64,000 nt of DNA from Bacteroidales bacterium (GTDB taxonomy: Bacteria; Bacteroidota; Bacteroidia; Bacteroidales; P3), in assembly GCA_024681475.1 (NCBI GenBank), contig JAILAT010000022.1, positions 62,001 through 126,000 on the forward strand, written 5' to 3'. Positions 26,749 through 34,654 of the stretch are shown here, one piece after another. Each line of letters opens with the position of its first letter. The first letter of the stretch is position 1. The translations under genes and the position numbers were made by a program. Below the pieces are notes generated by a model. It ran no database searches, was not told where the DNA came from, and saw only the letters and a list, made by a program, of their open reading frames with translations.

Positions 26749-26756
26749 CAAAGATA
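26749..26756 (-). promoter_or_regulatory. -7 promoter box of the split T9SS gene
   Basis: The minus strand reads TATCTTTG, 65 bp before the ATG at 26684, so the promoter looks intact although the gene is broken. Confidence 0.5.
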
Positions 26757-26829
26757 AAAAAGTTTATTATACTATACAATTATTTACAAGATATTTTTTT
26801 GAATTCAACTTATCTCATTCATAATCAAT

Positions 26830-26860
26830 AAAAAAACAAGAGAACATCGCTGTCCTCTTG
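26830..26860 (-). terminator. Intrinsic terminator after tRNA-Val
   Basis: On the minus strand CAAGAGGACA and TGTTCTCTTG pair around GCGA and are followed by seven T residues, directly after the encoded CCA of the tRNA. Confidence 0.85.
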
Positions 26861-26861
26861 T

Positions 26862-26939
26862 TGGTGGGAGTTATTGGATTCGAACCAATGACCCCTTGCT
26901 TGTAAGGCAAGTGCTCTGAACCAGCTGAGCTAAACTCCC
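26862..26939 (-). tRNA. tRNA-Val (UAC)
   Basis: The full cloverleaf is visible on the minus strand: acceptor GGGAGTT/AACTCCC, D stem GCTC/GAGC, anticodon stem CTTGC/GCAAG around CTTACAA (anticodon TAC), T stem ATTGG/CCAAT around TTCGAAT, discriminator A and an encoded CCA (26862-26864). Confidence 0.97.
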
Positions 26940-26963
26940 CTTTTTTCTGCCAGAAAGCGGGTG

Positions 26964-26994
26964 CAAAAGTACAAAGATTTCCGCATTCGGCAAA
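26964..26994 (-). promoter_or_regulatory. Promoter of tRNA-Val
   Basis: On the minus strand TTTG (26991-26994) and TACTTTTG (26964-26971) are 19 bp apart, 25 bp before the tRNA. Confidence 0.6.
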
Positions 26995-27149
26995 ATATTT
27001 TTGTCTCCCGCAGCAGAAAACGAGTCGCATCACATTGTCATTCAGACTGTTTTGGTTGATAATTATCTTTGGCGACAGCGCTTGTGGAGGGGTCGGAAAG
27101 AGGGTATTTGTGGGGTGGATTTTGGCGTTTTCCTGGCTCGCGCGCCTCA

Positions 27150-28973
27150 CTACTTGAACGACTGCATTTCCACCAGGCCTTTGTATAAGCCGCCTTGTTG
27201 CATGAGCTGCTGGTGTGTGCCTTGCTCCACGATGGTGCCATGGTCGAGCACAACGATAAGGTCGGCGTTCTCAATGGTGGAGAGCCTGTGGGCGATGACA
27301 ATGGAGGTGCGTCCCTGCATCATATTGTCAAGAGCCTGCTGCACAACCTGCTGCGAGGCGTTGTCGAGTGCCGAGGTAGCTTCGTCGAGTATCAGGATGG
27401 GTGGGTTGCGCAGCACGGCGCGTGCTATGCTGATGCGCTGGCGTTGGCCGCCGGAGAGCGCCGAGCCCTTGTCGCCGACAAGGGTGTTGTAGCCGTCGGG
27501 CTGCTGCATGATGAAATCGTCGGCGTTGGCGATGCGCGCCGCGGCACGTATCTGCTCCTCGCTGATGCCCTGCAGGCCAAAGGTGATGTTGTTGGCGATG
27601 GTGTCGTTGAAAAGGATGCAGTTCTGCGACACGACCCCGATATTGCTGCGCAGCGAGTTGATATTCATCTGTTTGATGGGGATGCCGTCGATACGTATCT
27701 CGCCCTCTGAAGGGTCGTAGAATCGTGGCAGGAGGTCGACGAGTGTCGTCTTGCCGGCACCCGAAGGCCCCACGACAGCCACCTTGAGCCCTTTGGGGAT
27801 GGTCAGAGCAATGTGCTGCAACACAGGCACCTTCTCCTCCTCGCCGTAGGCGAAAGAGACATTGTCGAAGACGATGCTGTCGGCGAAGCCCTTCATCACC
27901 ACGGCGTTGTCCACCTCGGTGATCTTCTCGTCGGCATCGATGATTTCGAAGATGCGTGCCGCCGAAGCACTGCCTTTCTGCAGACTGCTGTATGCTTTGA
28001 CCATGGCCTGCACCGGCGGGATGAGACGGGCGTAGATGATGACGAAAAGGATGAACACCGATGCCGGCAGCTGCCCTTTGACGACGGCATAGCCGCCGAT
28101 GACGAGGATAAAGCCCAACCCGATGGTGCCCAGCACCTCGGAGAGGGGGCTGCTCACCTCCTTGCGGCGCGCCACACGCATCATGCGGCGGCTGTAGTCG
28201 GCATTGACTTTCTCGAAAGTCTGCTGGCGCCACTTCTCGCGGCCGTAGGCCTTCACCACCTCCATGTTGTCGAGGGTCTCCTTGTAGGCCGACATCATCT
28301 CGCCCAGCTTCTCCTGTCCTTTGGTGGAGTTACGTTTCAGGCTCTTGCCAATCTTGCCGATAAGCCACACCGCCGGCGGCAGGACGAAGAGGAAGAGCAG
28401 GAACAGCTTCCAGTTGATGAACACGAGAGTGGCGGCGAAAACAATGATATTGATGGGGTCTTTGACCAGCGACTGCAGGGTGCGGACGACGCTCCACTCG
28501 ATGTCGGCCAAGTCGCCGCTCATACGGCTGATGAGGTCGCCTTTGCGCCGTGCCGAGAAGAAGGAGATGGGTAGAATGGTGATCTTGTGGTAGATATCGT
28601 CGCGCAGACGGCGCAGCACGCCGTTGCGTATGGGGCTCAGGAAGTAGAGGCCGAGGTAGCGGCACAGGTTGTAGAGCAGCGAACACGACAGGTAGCCCGC
28701 CGCCACGGCCAGCAGACAGACGAGGAGGCCTACAGTATCCTTGTAGCCGTAGAGATGCCACATGGCCCACTGCATCACCGCTTCCTGATTGAAGGCCAGC
28801 ACGGGCTCGGCGGCCGGCGGCTCGGTCATGCCGAAGAAGAGCTCGATGACGGGCACCAGCATGACAAACGAGAAGAGGTTGAAGACCACAGCAAGCATAT
28901 TGAACACCACGTTGAGCACTATCTCCTTGGGATAGTAACGCAGATAACGGAACACTCGCCAGATGGGTTTCAT
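27150..28973 (-). CDS. ABC exporter, fused permease and ATPase (MsbA-like)
   Basis: A 607-residue half-transporter. About six membrane helices fill residues 15-330, and the ATPase domain shows GPSGAGKTTLVDLLPRF near 395, LSGGQRQRISIARA near 500 and ILILDEATSALD near 520, followed by an H-loop AHRLSTI. This is the type I exporter fold of MsbA and drug or lipid exporters in the inner membrane. It lies 21 bp after the PorE-like gene. Lipid A flipping is a reasonable guess for a gene of this kind in Bacteroidales but cannot be shown from sequence. Confidence 0.88.
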   Translation of the reverse strand: MKPIWRVFRYLRYYPKEIVLNVVFNMLAVVFNLFSFVMLVPVIELFFGMTEPPAAEPVLAFNQEAVMQWAMWHLYGYKDTVGLLVCLLAVAAGYLSCSLLYNLCRYLGLYFLSPIRNGVLRRLRDDIYHKITILPISFFSARRKGDLISRMSGDLADIEWSVVRTLQSLVKDPINIIVFAATLVFINWKLFLLFLFVLPPAVWLIGKIGKSLKRNSTKGQEKLGEMMSAYKETLDNMEVVKAYGREKWRQQTFEKVNADYSRRMMRVARRKEVSSPLSEVLGTIGLGFILVIGGYAVVKGQLPASVFILFVIIYARLIPPVQAMVKAYSSLQKGSASAARIFEIIDADEKITEVDNAVVMKGFADSIVFDNVSFAYGEEEKVPVLQHIALTIPKGLKVAVVGPSGAGKTTLVDLLPRFYDPSEGEIRIDGIPIKQMNINSLRSNIGVVSQNCILFNDTIANNITFGLQGISEEQIRAAARIANADDFIMQQPDGYNTLVGDKGSALSGGQRQRISIARAVLRNPPILILDEATSALDNASQQVVQQALDNMMQGRTSIVIAHRLSTIENADLIVVLDHGTIVEQGTHQQLMQQGGLYKGLVEMQSFK

Positions 28974-28994
28974 GATAGCTGTTATTATAGGTTG

Positions 28995-30869
28995 TCAGAT
29001 TTGTGTTATCACCAGTTGTGGTGTGCCCAGCGAGGGCACGGGCTTGTACTCGAAACGCTCGGCGCGCAGCTGCAAGGCCACAAGATAGTCGTAGATGGCC
29101 TTGGCGCCCTCGAGCGTCGGTGCCTCGATGCGCAGATGGACACGCGGCCGCGCCAGCAGGTAGTCGGCATAAGCCTCGAGGATGGTCTTGGCGTCGTCGG
29201 AGAGTTCGCCAGGGTTGGCGCCGCGTGGCAGCGGCAGCGGATAGCGGCCCCAGAGTTTTTCGGCCAGCAGCGTGAACGATGCGGAATTGATGTCGCGCTG
29301 CAGCTGCGCCGCCTTGCCGCAGAGCGTTATCGGCAGGTAGCCGTCGACACTGACAACCATCGTGTTGCTGCTCTGCGTGGCGAGGGCCACAGCAAAGGTG
29401 CCATCGGGCGTGTCGACAAGATAGCGGCTGGCCTCGGGGGTATCGCGCAACACGACGATGGTGCCCTTCTGGGGCTTGTTGTCGGCAGTGCGCAGACGGC
29501 CTTTCACGATGGTCATGGCCTCGGGCTGCGCGGCGGGATAGAGCTCGAAGGTGAAGATGTCGGTGCCGCCGACACCCTCATAGTCGGGCGACTTGTTGGC
29601 GAAATAGCCCCGTTTTCCATCGGTGGTGACACCCACACAGATGTCGTCTTCCTCGCTGTTGATGGGCAACCCCATGTTGGTGGGGAACTGTGACTGGTTG
29701 TCGTTCAAGTCGGAGAAATACATATCGTATCCGCCGAAGCCCTGCCATCCGTTGGAGGCGAAGTAGAGCGTGTGTCCGTCGGCATGGACGAAGGGGCACT
29801 TCTCGTTGCCGGCGGTGTTGACGCTGGGACCGAGATTTTCGGCACGGCTCCAGTCGCCATTGGGCAAGCGGCGGCAATACCAGATGTCCGTGCCGCCATA
29901 GCCGCCGTTGCGGTTGGAGGCGAAGTAGAGGAACTGCCCGTCGGGGGTGATGGAGGGCTGCGACTCCCACGACTGCTTGCCGTTGACGTTGCGGCCCGCG
30001 TTCTCCAGCGGCTGCCACACGCCGTTCTGGCGGCGCGAGAAGAAGATGTCGCAATTGTTGTAACCCACCTCGGGCATCATCACCGAATAGTACAGCAGGT
30101 TGTTGTCGGCCGTCATGGTCACGCCACCTTCCTCGCCATACTCGTTGAAAGGCGACGGCAGCTGCTCGCCGTAGCTGTAGCCCGAGTCTTTGGGATGGCT
30201 GACAAAGAGACGCAGCACTTTGCTGTCCAGCTCTTTGGCATAGTAGGTGGCGCGGCTCTCCACCGACACTTTGCGGAGGAAATAGAGTTCCGAGCCGTCG
30301 AGGCTGAGGTAGGGAAGAAATTCGTCCTGTTTCGACGAGGGGCCCTGCAGCACCTCGGGGTTGAAGGGGGTCTGGTTGCGATAGGCCTCGCTGAGGAATT
30401 CAGACCAGTAGAGATAGCTCGACGCCTCTTCGTACACCGCCTCCCAGGCGGGCGTCGGGGTGGCATGGGTCATGTCGAAATACCTGTTGAGCTGCACCAC
30501 AGCCTCGTCATAGTTTTGCGAGGAGTATTCCACCAAGCCCAGATAGAAATAGGCCAGCGCGTTGGGATAGTCGGGGCAGACCTTGAACAGGCGGTTCAGG
30601 TAGCCGCGCACCACGCCAGGCTTGCCCTCGCCGCGTGCCGTGGCCGCCGCCAGATAGAAATAGGGGTCTGCCGCCTCGCGGTGTTTCTGCGACACCTGCC
30701 TCATCAGGCTTACGCACTGCGAGTAACGCTTGTTGTCGAAGTGTTCCACGGCCTTGTCGAAGGTGCTCTTGTCGCTGCCCGTGAGGCGCGAGGTGCATCC
30801 GTCGGGCTGCGCTGTGGCTGCCAGTGTGCCAGCCAGCAGCAGAAGCAGTATCAAGTGCCGTCTTTTCAT
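28995..30869 (-). CDS. PorE-like TPR/PD40 protein with a degenerate OmpA domain
   Basis: A 624-residue exported protein: signal peptide (to about residue 20), TPR-like helices (about 35-150), a PD40/WD40-like beta-propeller (about 180-440) with blades such as SQPSITPDGQFLYFASNRN and GGTDIWY, a carboxypeptidase-regulatory-like fold (about 455-520), and a C-terminal region resembling OmpA (about 530-624). The order matches PorE, a T9SS periplasmic component that ties the machine to peptidoglycan. Here the OmpA loop T-D-N-x-G...N-x-x-L-S-x-x-R is missing: RIEAPT runs straight into LEGAKAIYDYL. The T9SS link is inferred from architecture and from cargo genes nearby. Confidence 0.7.
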   Translation of the reverse strand: MKRRHLILLLLLAGTLAATAQPDGCTSRLTGSDKSTFDKAVEHFDNKRYSQCVSLMRQVSQKHREAADPYFYLAAATARGEGKPGVVRGYLNRLFKVCPDYPNALAYFYLGLVEYSSQNYDEAVVQLNRYFDMTHATPTPAWEAVYEEASSYLYWSEFLSEAYRNQTPFNPEVLQGPSSKQDEFLPYLSLDGSELYFLRKVSVESRATYYAKELDSKVLRLFVSHPKDSGYSYGEQLPSPFNEYGEEGGVTMTADNNLLYYSVMMPEVGYNNCDIFFSRRQNGVWQPLENAGRNVNGKQSWESQPSITPDGQFLYFASNRNGGYGGTDIWYCRRLPNGDWSRAENLGPSVNTAGNEKCPFVHADGHTLYFASNGWQGFGGYDMYFSDLNDNQSQFPTNMGLPINSEEDDICVGVTTDGKRGYFANKSPDYEGVGGTDIFTFELYPAAQPEAMTIVKGRLRTADNKPQKGTIVVLRDTPEASRYLVDTPDGTFAVALATQSSNTMVVSVDGYLPITLCGKAAQLQRDINSASFTLLAEKLWGRYPLPLPRGANPGELSDDAKTILEAYADYLLARPRVHLRIEAPTLEGAKAIYDYLVALQLRAERFEYKPVPSLGTPQLVITQI

Positions 30870-30898
30870 CTGTCGCTCAATAAGTCGTTTATGTGGCG

Positions 30899-32197
30899 TT
30901 ACAGTTTGTCGGGGTCGATCGTGAACGACTGGCCTACGCAGGGCGTGCCGCAGTTCAGCGCGCAGTCGCTACACACCGTCAGCTCGCCATGGAGGCGTTT
31001 CTTCACCATGTCGCTGAGGCTGTTGCGCAGCAGGGGCAGGTCAATCTTCTGTATCACCTCGTCGCAGAAGGCGTAGAGCAGCATGGTGCGTGCCGTGTGT
31101 TCGCTGATGCCGCGCGAGCGGATGTAGAACATCTGCTGCACGTCGATTTGGCCCGTGGTGCTGCCGTGCGAGCACTTCACGTCGTCGTTGTATATCTCCA
31201 GGAAGGGCTTGCTGACGATGTTGGCCTTGTCGGTCAGCAGGATATTCTTGTTCGACTGGAAGGCCTCGGTCTTCGCCGCGCCGTCGCACACCAGCACATG
31301 GCCGTTGAAGGTGCCGTGGGCCGAGTCGTCCATGATGCCCTTGAAGAGCTCATGGCTGTAGCAGTGGGGCCGTGCGTGCTCCACAAAGACGTAGTTGTCA
31401 GCCTGCTGCTCCTTGTCCATCAGGTAGAGGCCGTGCACCTCGGTGTGGGCGTCGGTGCCCAGCATGCGCACCTCCGTGTGGTTGCGTATGTGGCCACCGT
31501 TGAGCAGCATGGCCACGGCGCGCAGCGTGGAGCCCTCGCCGAGAGTGGCATAGGTGTGGTTCAGTATTCCCGACAGGTCGTTCATGTTCTGCAGCTTGTA
31601 GTAGTACACCGTGCTGTTGTCGTCGGCGACGATTTCGGTTACATTGTTCGAGAGGCTGCGACTCATGCCATAGCTGTCGTCGCAGTTGATGATGCTCACA
31701 CGGCTGCCTTTGCCCACAGACACCACGTTGCGCGACTGCAGGAAAAGGGCATGCTCCGTGCGGCTGATGGACTGGATCTGGAAAGGCTTCGCGACCGCCA
31801 CATTGTCGGGCACATAGATGAATATGCCGTCACTGAAATGGCTGGCGTTCAGCGCGTCGTAGGCGTTAGCCTTGCGCTGCTGGCCGTCGCGCTGCAGATA
31901 GCGTCCCATGGCCTTGTCCACCAGGTCGGGGCGCTGGGCACGGGCGGCACGCAGACTGCCGTACACCACGCCCTGCGGCGTCGTGGTCAGCGTATCGTTG
32001 CCGAAGCCGTTGACCAGCGTCAGGCGCACCGTCTCGAGGTTGGGGATGTTGCAATAGCACTCGGTGGGCTGGCAGTCGGCAGCAGTGGCCACCGTCATGT
32101 CGTCGTCCAGCAGGGTGCCGAAGTCCACGTCGCGCCACACCTCGTCTTTGCGCAAAGCGAAGCGGATATCGCGGAATGCTTGTATCAATGAATCCAT
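30899..32197 (-). CDS. sufD: Fe-S cluster assembly protein SufD
   Basis: A 432-residue protein with the beta-helix core of the SufBD family. The C-terminal region has KCSHGSTTGQIDVQQMFYIRSRG near residue 350 (the conserved H-G-x-T-x-G-x-x-x-x-x-x-x-F-Y segment) and ends in a helical tail. It acts with SufB and SufC as the scaffold on which Fe-S clusters are built. It follows sufC by 31 bp. The C-terminal CSDCALNCGTPC cysteine cluster is noteworthy. No sufB is adjacent. Confidence 0.92.
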   Translation of the reverse strand: MDSLIQAFRDIRFALRKDEVWRDVDFGTLLDDDMTVATAADCQPTECYCNIPNLETVRLTLVNGFGNDTLTTTPQGVVYGSLRAARAQRPDLVDKAMGRYLQRDGQQRKANAYDALNASHFSDGIFIYVPDNVAVAKPFQIQSISRTEHALFLQSRNVVSVGKGSRVSIINCDDSYGMSRSLSNNVTEIVADDNSTVYYYKLQNMNDLSGILNHTYATLGEGSTLRAVAMLLNGGHIRNHTEVRMLGTDAHTEVHGLYLMDKEQQADNYVFVEHARPHCYSHELFKGIMDDSAHGTFNGHVLVCDGAAKTEAFQSNKNILLTDKANIVSKPFLEIYNDDVKCSHGSTTGQIDVQQMFYIRSRGISEHTARTMLLYAFCDEVIQKIDLPLLRNSLSDMVKKRLHGELTVCSDCALNCGTPCVGQSFTIDPDKL

Positions 32198-32228
32198 TGT
32201 AATGCTTTTAAACAGTTAACCAGCAGGA

Positions 32229-32987
32229 CTATTCTCCCAGCTCTTTCTTAATCCAGTCGTAGCCTTTCTCCTCCAGCTCCAGGGCCAGTTCCTTGGGACC
32301 CGTCTTCACGATGCGGCCCTCGTAGAGCACATGCACATAGTCGGGCACGATGTAGTCCAGCAGGCGCTGATAGTGGGTGATGACCACCGTGGCGTTCTCC
32401 GGCGAGCGCAGCTGGTTGACGCCGCTGGCCACGATGCGCAGCGCGTCGATGTCGAGGCCCGAGTCTGTCTCGTCGAGAATGGCCAGCGTGGGGTTGAGCA
32501 TGGCCATCTGGAAGATTTCGTTCTTCTTCTTCTCGCCGCCCGAGAAGCCTTCGTTCACCGAGCGGTTGGCCAGGTTGGTGGTCATCTCCACCACTTTTTT
32601 CTTCTCCTCCATGAGCTTCAGGAACTCGCCGGCGGGCAGCGGGTCGAGGCCACGGTATTTGCGCTGCTCATTGACGGCGGTGCGCATGAAGTTGGTGATG
32701 GTCACGCCAGGAATCTCCACAGGATACTGGAAACCCAGGAAGATGCCCTCGTTGGCGCGCTGGTCCACAGGCATATCAAGAATATTCTTGCCGTTATATA
32801 TCACTTCGCCCTCGGTGACGGTGTACTTCGGGTTGCCGGCCACCACACCTGCCAGGGTGCTCTTGCCGTTGCCGTTGGGGCCCATGATGGAGTGCACCTC
32901 GCCGCGGTTCACCTCCAGGTTGACCCCCTTCAGGATTTCGCGGTCGCCGATAGAAGCGTGCAAATTGCGTATTGACAACAATGCCAT
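32229..32987 (-). CDS. sufC: Fe-S cluster assembly ATPase SufC
   Basis: A 252-residue ABC-type ATPase: GPNGNGKSTLAGVVAG near residue 36 (Walker A), FSGGEKKKNEI near 149 (the modified signature typical of SufC), and LAILDETDSGLDIDAL near 169 (Walker B and D-loop). It powers the SufBCD scaffold in the cytoplasm. It is the first gene of the sufC-sufD transcript; sufB, which usually precedes it in Bacteroidales, is replaced here by a divergent SAM hydrolase gene. Confidence 0.95.
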   Translation of the reverse strand: MALLSIRNLHASIGDREILKGVNLEVNRGEVHSIMGPNGNGKSTLAGVVAGNPKYTVTEGEVIYNGKNILDMPVDQRANEGIFLGFQYPVEIPGVTITNFMRTAVNEQRKYRGLDPLPAGEFLKLMEEKKKVVEMTTNLANRSVNEGFSGGEKKKNEIFQMAMLNPTLAILDETDSGLDIDALRIVASGVNQLRSPENATVVITHYQRLLDYIVPDYVHVLYEGRIVKTGPKELALELEEKGYDWIKKELGE

Positions 32988-33050
32988 ATTATTGCTATAT
33001 TATTGGTTAGACATGATTTACACGGCGACACCCACAAGGATTCGCCATGA

Positions 33051-33082
33051 CAAAAGTACTAAAAATAATCCAAACGTACAAA
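33051..33082 (-). promoter_or_regulatory. Promoter of sufC-sufD
   Basis: On the minus strand TTTG (33079-33082) and TACTTTTG (33051-33058) are 20 bp apart, about 64 bp before sufC, supporting sufC as first gene. Confidence 0.55.
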
Positions 33083-33111
33083 AATATTGTTCCCATATCA
33101 AAAAAAGTGCG

Positions 33112-33119
33112 TATTTTTG
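33112..33119 (+). promoter_or_regulatory. -7 promoter box for the SAM hydrolase gene
   Basis: TATTTTTG lies 134 bp before the start at 33254, giving a fairly long leader. No other better match lies closer. Confidence 0.45.
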
Positions 33120-33253
33120 CAATACTTTTTTGGCGGTCAGCACCACGCCTGACAATTCCATAACCATGTGTGGCACAACGCATTTTACACAGTTTATGAG
33201 GCAGCGGGCATGCCTGTCCGCCCAAACGGGGCACACGAATACACTTTGAAACA

Positions 33254-34072
33254 ATGGAAGCACCGATAGTAACACTCACCACCGACTGGGGCGACCGCGA
33301 CTACTACGCCGGCCGCATGAAGGCTGGGTTGCTGATGCTGATGCCCAACGTGCGCGTCGTCGACATCAGCCACTCGCAGCAGCGTGCCGACTATGCCACT
33401 ACGCGCTCCGTCATCCTCAACGCCTGCATGGCCTTCCCGCAGGGCACCATCCACGTGGTCGATGTCGGCACGGACTTCACCGACGACCGCCGCCCCCACC
33501 CCGTCGCAGTGCTCTATCGCGGCCACTACCTCCTCAGCAGCAGCGCCGAACTGCTGCGCCGCACCCTGGTGGGCGACATCGACACCGTGGTGCTCCTCCC
33601 CCTGCCCGAAAAACGCCAGTCGTGGACTTTCCTGGCCTACGACCTCTTCTGCCCTGTCATCCAATGCCTTGCCTCCGACATGCCCCTCGACTCGCTGGGC
33701 ACCCCCATCGTCGGCTTCACACCCTACGGCACGCCGCCCGTACACTACGATGCCAAGGAAAACACCATCTGCGCCAGCGTCATACAGTTCGACCACTACG
33801 GCAACGCCACACTCGACGTGCCCTTCGCCGAGTTCGAGCGGCTCCGCGCCGGCCGCCGCTTCCAGTTCGCCGTCGAAGGTCACCGCAACTTCAACGGTGC
33901 CGACTGCATCGTCGACCATTTCGTCCGCAGCTTCAGCGAGGTGGAGGCCGGCCGCATCCTCCTCACCGTCTCCCACGCCGGCAACCTGATGGTAGCCTTC
34001 AACCAAGGCTCCGTGCAGCAGCTCTTCGGCCTCAACTACCAGTCGGCCTGCGAAATCAAATTCTTCGACTAA
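33254..34072 (+). CDS. SAM hydrolase / SAM-dependent halogenase family protein (DUF62)
   Basis: A 272-residue protein of the SAM hydroxide adenosyltransferase family. It has the N-terminal ITLTTDFG-type motif (here VTLTTDWGDRDYYAGRMK, residue 5), VVDISHSQQRADYATTRSVIL near 35, FPQGTIHVVDVG near 60 and FDHYGNATLDVPF near 179. The family splits S-adenosylmethionine to adenosine and methionine, or in rare cases makes halogenated products; the normal bacterial members are hydrolases. It is cytoplasmic and stands alone, divergent from sufC. The hydrolase role is by family, not by residue check. Confidence 0.85.
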   Translation: MEAPIVTLTTDWGDRDYYAGRMKAGLLMLMPNVRVVDISHSQQRADYATTRSVILNACMAFPQGTIHVVDVGTDFTDDRRPHPVAVLYRGHYLLSSSAELLRRTLVGDIDTVVLLPLPEKRQSWTFLAYDLFCPVIQCLASDMPLDSLGTPIVGFTPYGTPPVHYDAKENTICASVIQFDHYGNATLDVPFAEFERLRAGRRFQFAVEGHRNFNGADCIVDHFVRSFSEVEAGRILLTVSHAGNLMVAFNQGSVQQLFGLNYQSACEIKFFD

Positions 34073-34165
34073 CGACGACGAGTGCCGGTGGCTCTCTTCG
34101 CCACTATTGCATTGATAAAACATTGATTATCTTTCTGAACTGGCAGTTCACCCAAGGCTGAGGCT

Positions 34166-34240
34166 GGCGTCGCCACCATCCACACCTTCGGCAACGTGGT
34201 GACCCGCAAACTGGTGATAAAACAAAATAGATTTCAATAA
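34166..34240 (+). pseudogene. Remnant of a T9SS cargo gene 3' end (type A)
   Basis: The frame at 34166 encodes GVATIHTFGNVVTRKLVIK, then NR-FQ and TAA. The ends of the intact genes at 34655 and 37421 read VAAIHTFGTVVTRKLVVK/R. The first part of the gene is missing, so this is the end of a lost third copy. Confidence 0.85.
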
Positions 34241-34275
34241 CATACAGTTTTTCTTCCCAAAATAGCGGCCAAACA

Positions 34276-34307
34276 TTTGTCCGAACGAGAATAATTGCGT
34301 ATCTTTG
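34276..34307 (+). promoter_or_regulatory. Well-formed promoter in front of decayed genes
   Basis: TTTG at 34276-34279 and TATCTTTG at 34300-34307 are 20 bp apart. The leader holds a GTGGACA/TGTCCAC hairpin (34335-34357), then ATGAAAAGAACA (34369), the same first codons as the two type A genes, which runs into the type B remnant. Confidence 0.6.
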
Positions 34308-34387
34308 CAGCGTCGAAAAACGGCTTGGCCCGTCGTGGACAAACGGCTTCTGTCCACGATGTGTGCTGATGAAAAGAACAAATGAAG

Positions 34388-34604
34388 CCCTTAATAATGT
34401 TATAATTACGAACAAAAAAAAAGTATCTATTGGGGATATCTTGTAGGTATGACAGCACATAAAGAAGCTGAAATCTGTTCACAACAATCCCAAAAGATTG
34501 AGACAGGAAACAAGATGTTTGTCACCCACGTTTATACCAAGTCTGTGTATCCTTCTAGAAATGATTGTCATAAAGCAATCCCCCATCCACAGTGGACTGA
34601 ATAG
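34388..34604 (+). pseudogene. Internally deleted copy of the type B gene (36038-37378)
   Basis: The 5' part (34388-34427) matches the leader and first codons of the gene at 36038, with its ATG changed to ACG and one extra A in the run that follows. At AAGTATC it jumps to the 3' end, starting YWGYLVGMT, and continues with a diverged but alignable C terminus: C-x-Q-x-x-Q-x-I-E-x-G-x-K, then IPHP, E and TAG. About 1.1 kb of the gene is deleted. The start codon and frame are lost, so it is not functional. Confidence 0.85.
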
Positions 34605-34619
34605 AGAACATAAGAATTA

Positions 34620-34627
34620 TATTTTTG
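34620..34627 (+). promoter_or_regulatory. Possible -7 box for the type A gene at 34655
   Basis: TATTTTTG lies 27 bp before the start codon. No clear -33 TTTG is at the right distance, so the 34276-34307 promoter may serve instead. Confidence 0.4.
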
Positions 34628-34654
34628 GCAAATTAGGTTTTTAATGAAATAATC

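Noticed and set aside
26815-27150. A 111-codon minus-strand frame
   Set aside because: It runs through tRNA-Val and its terminator and has no plausible product.
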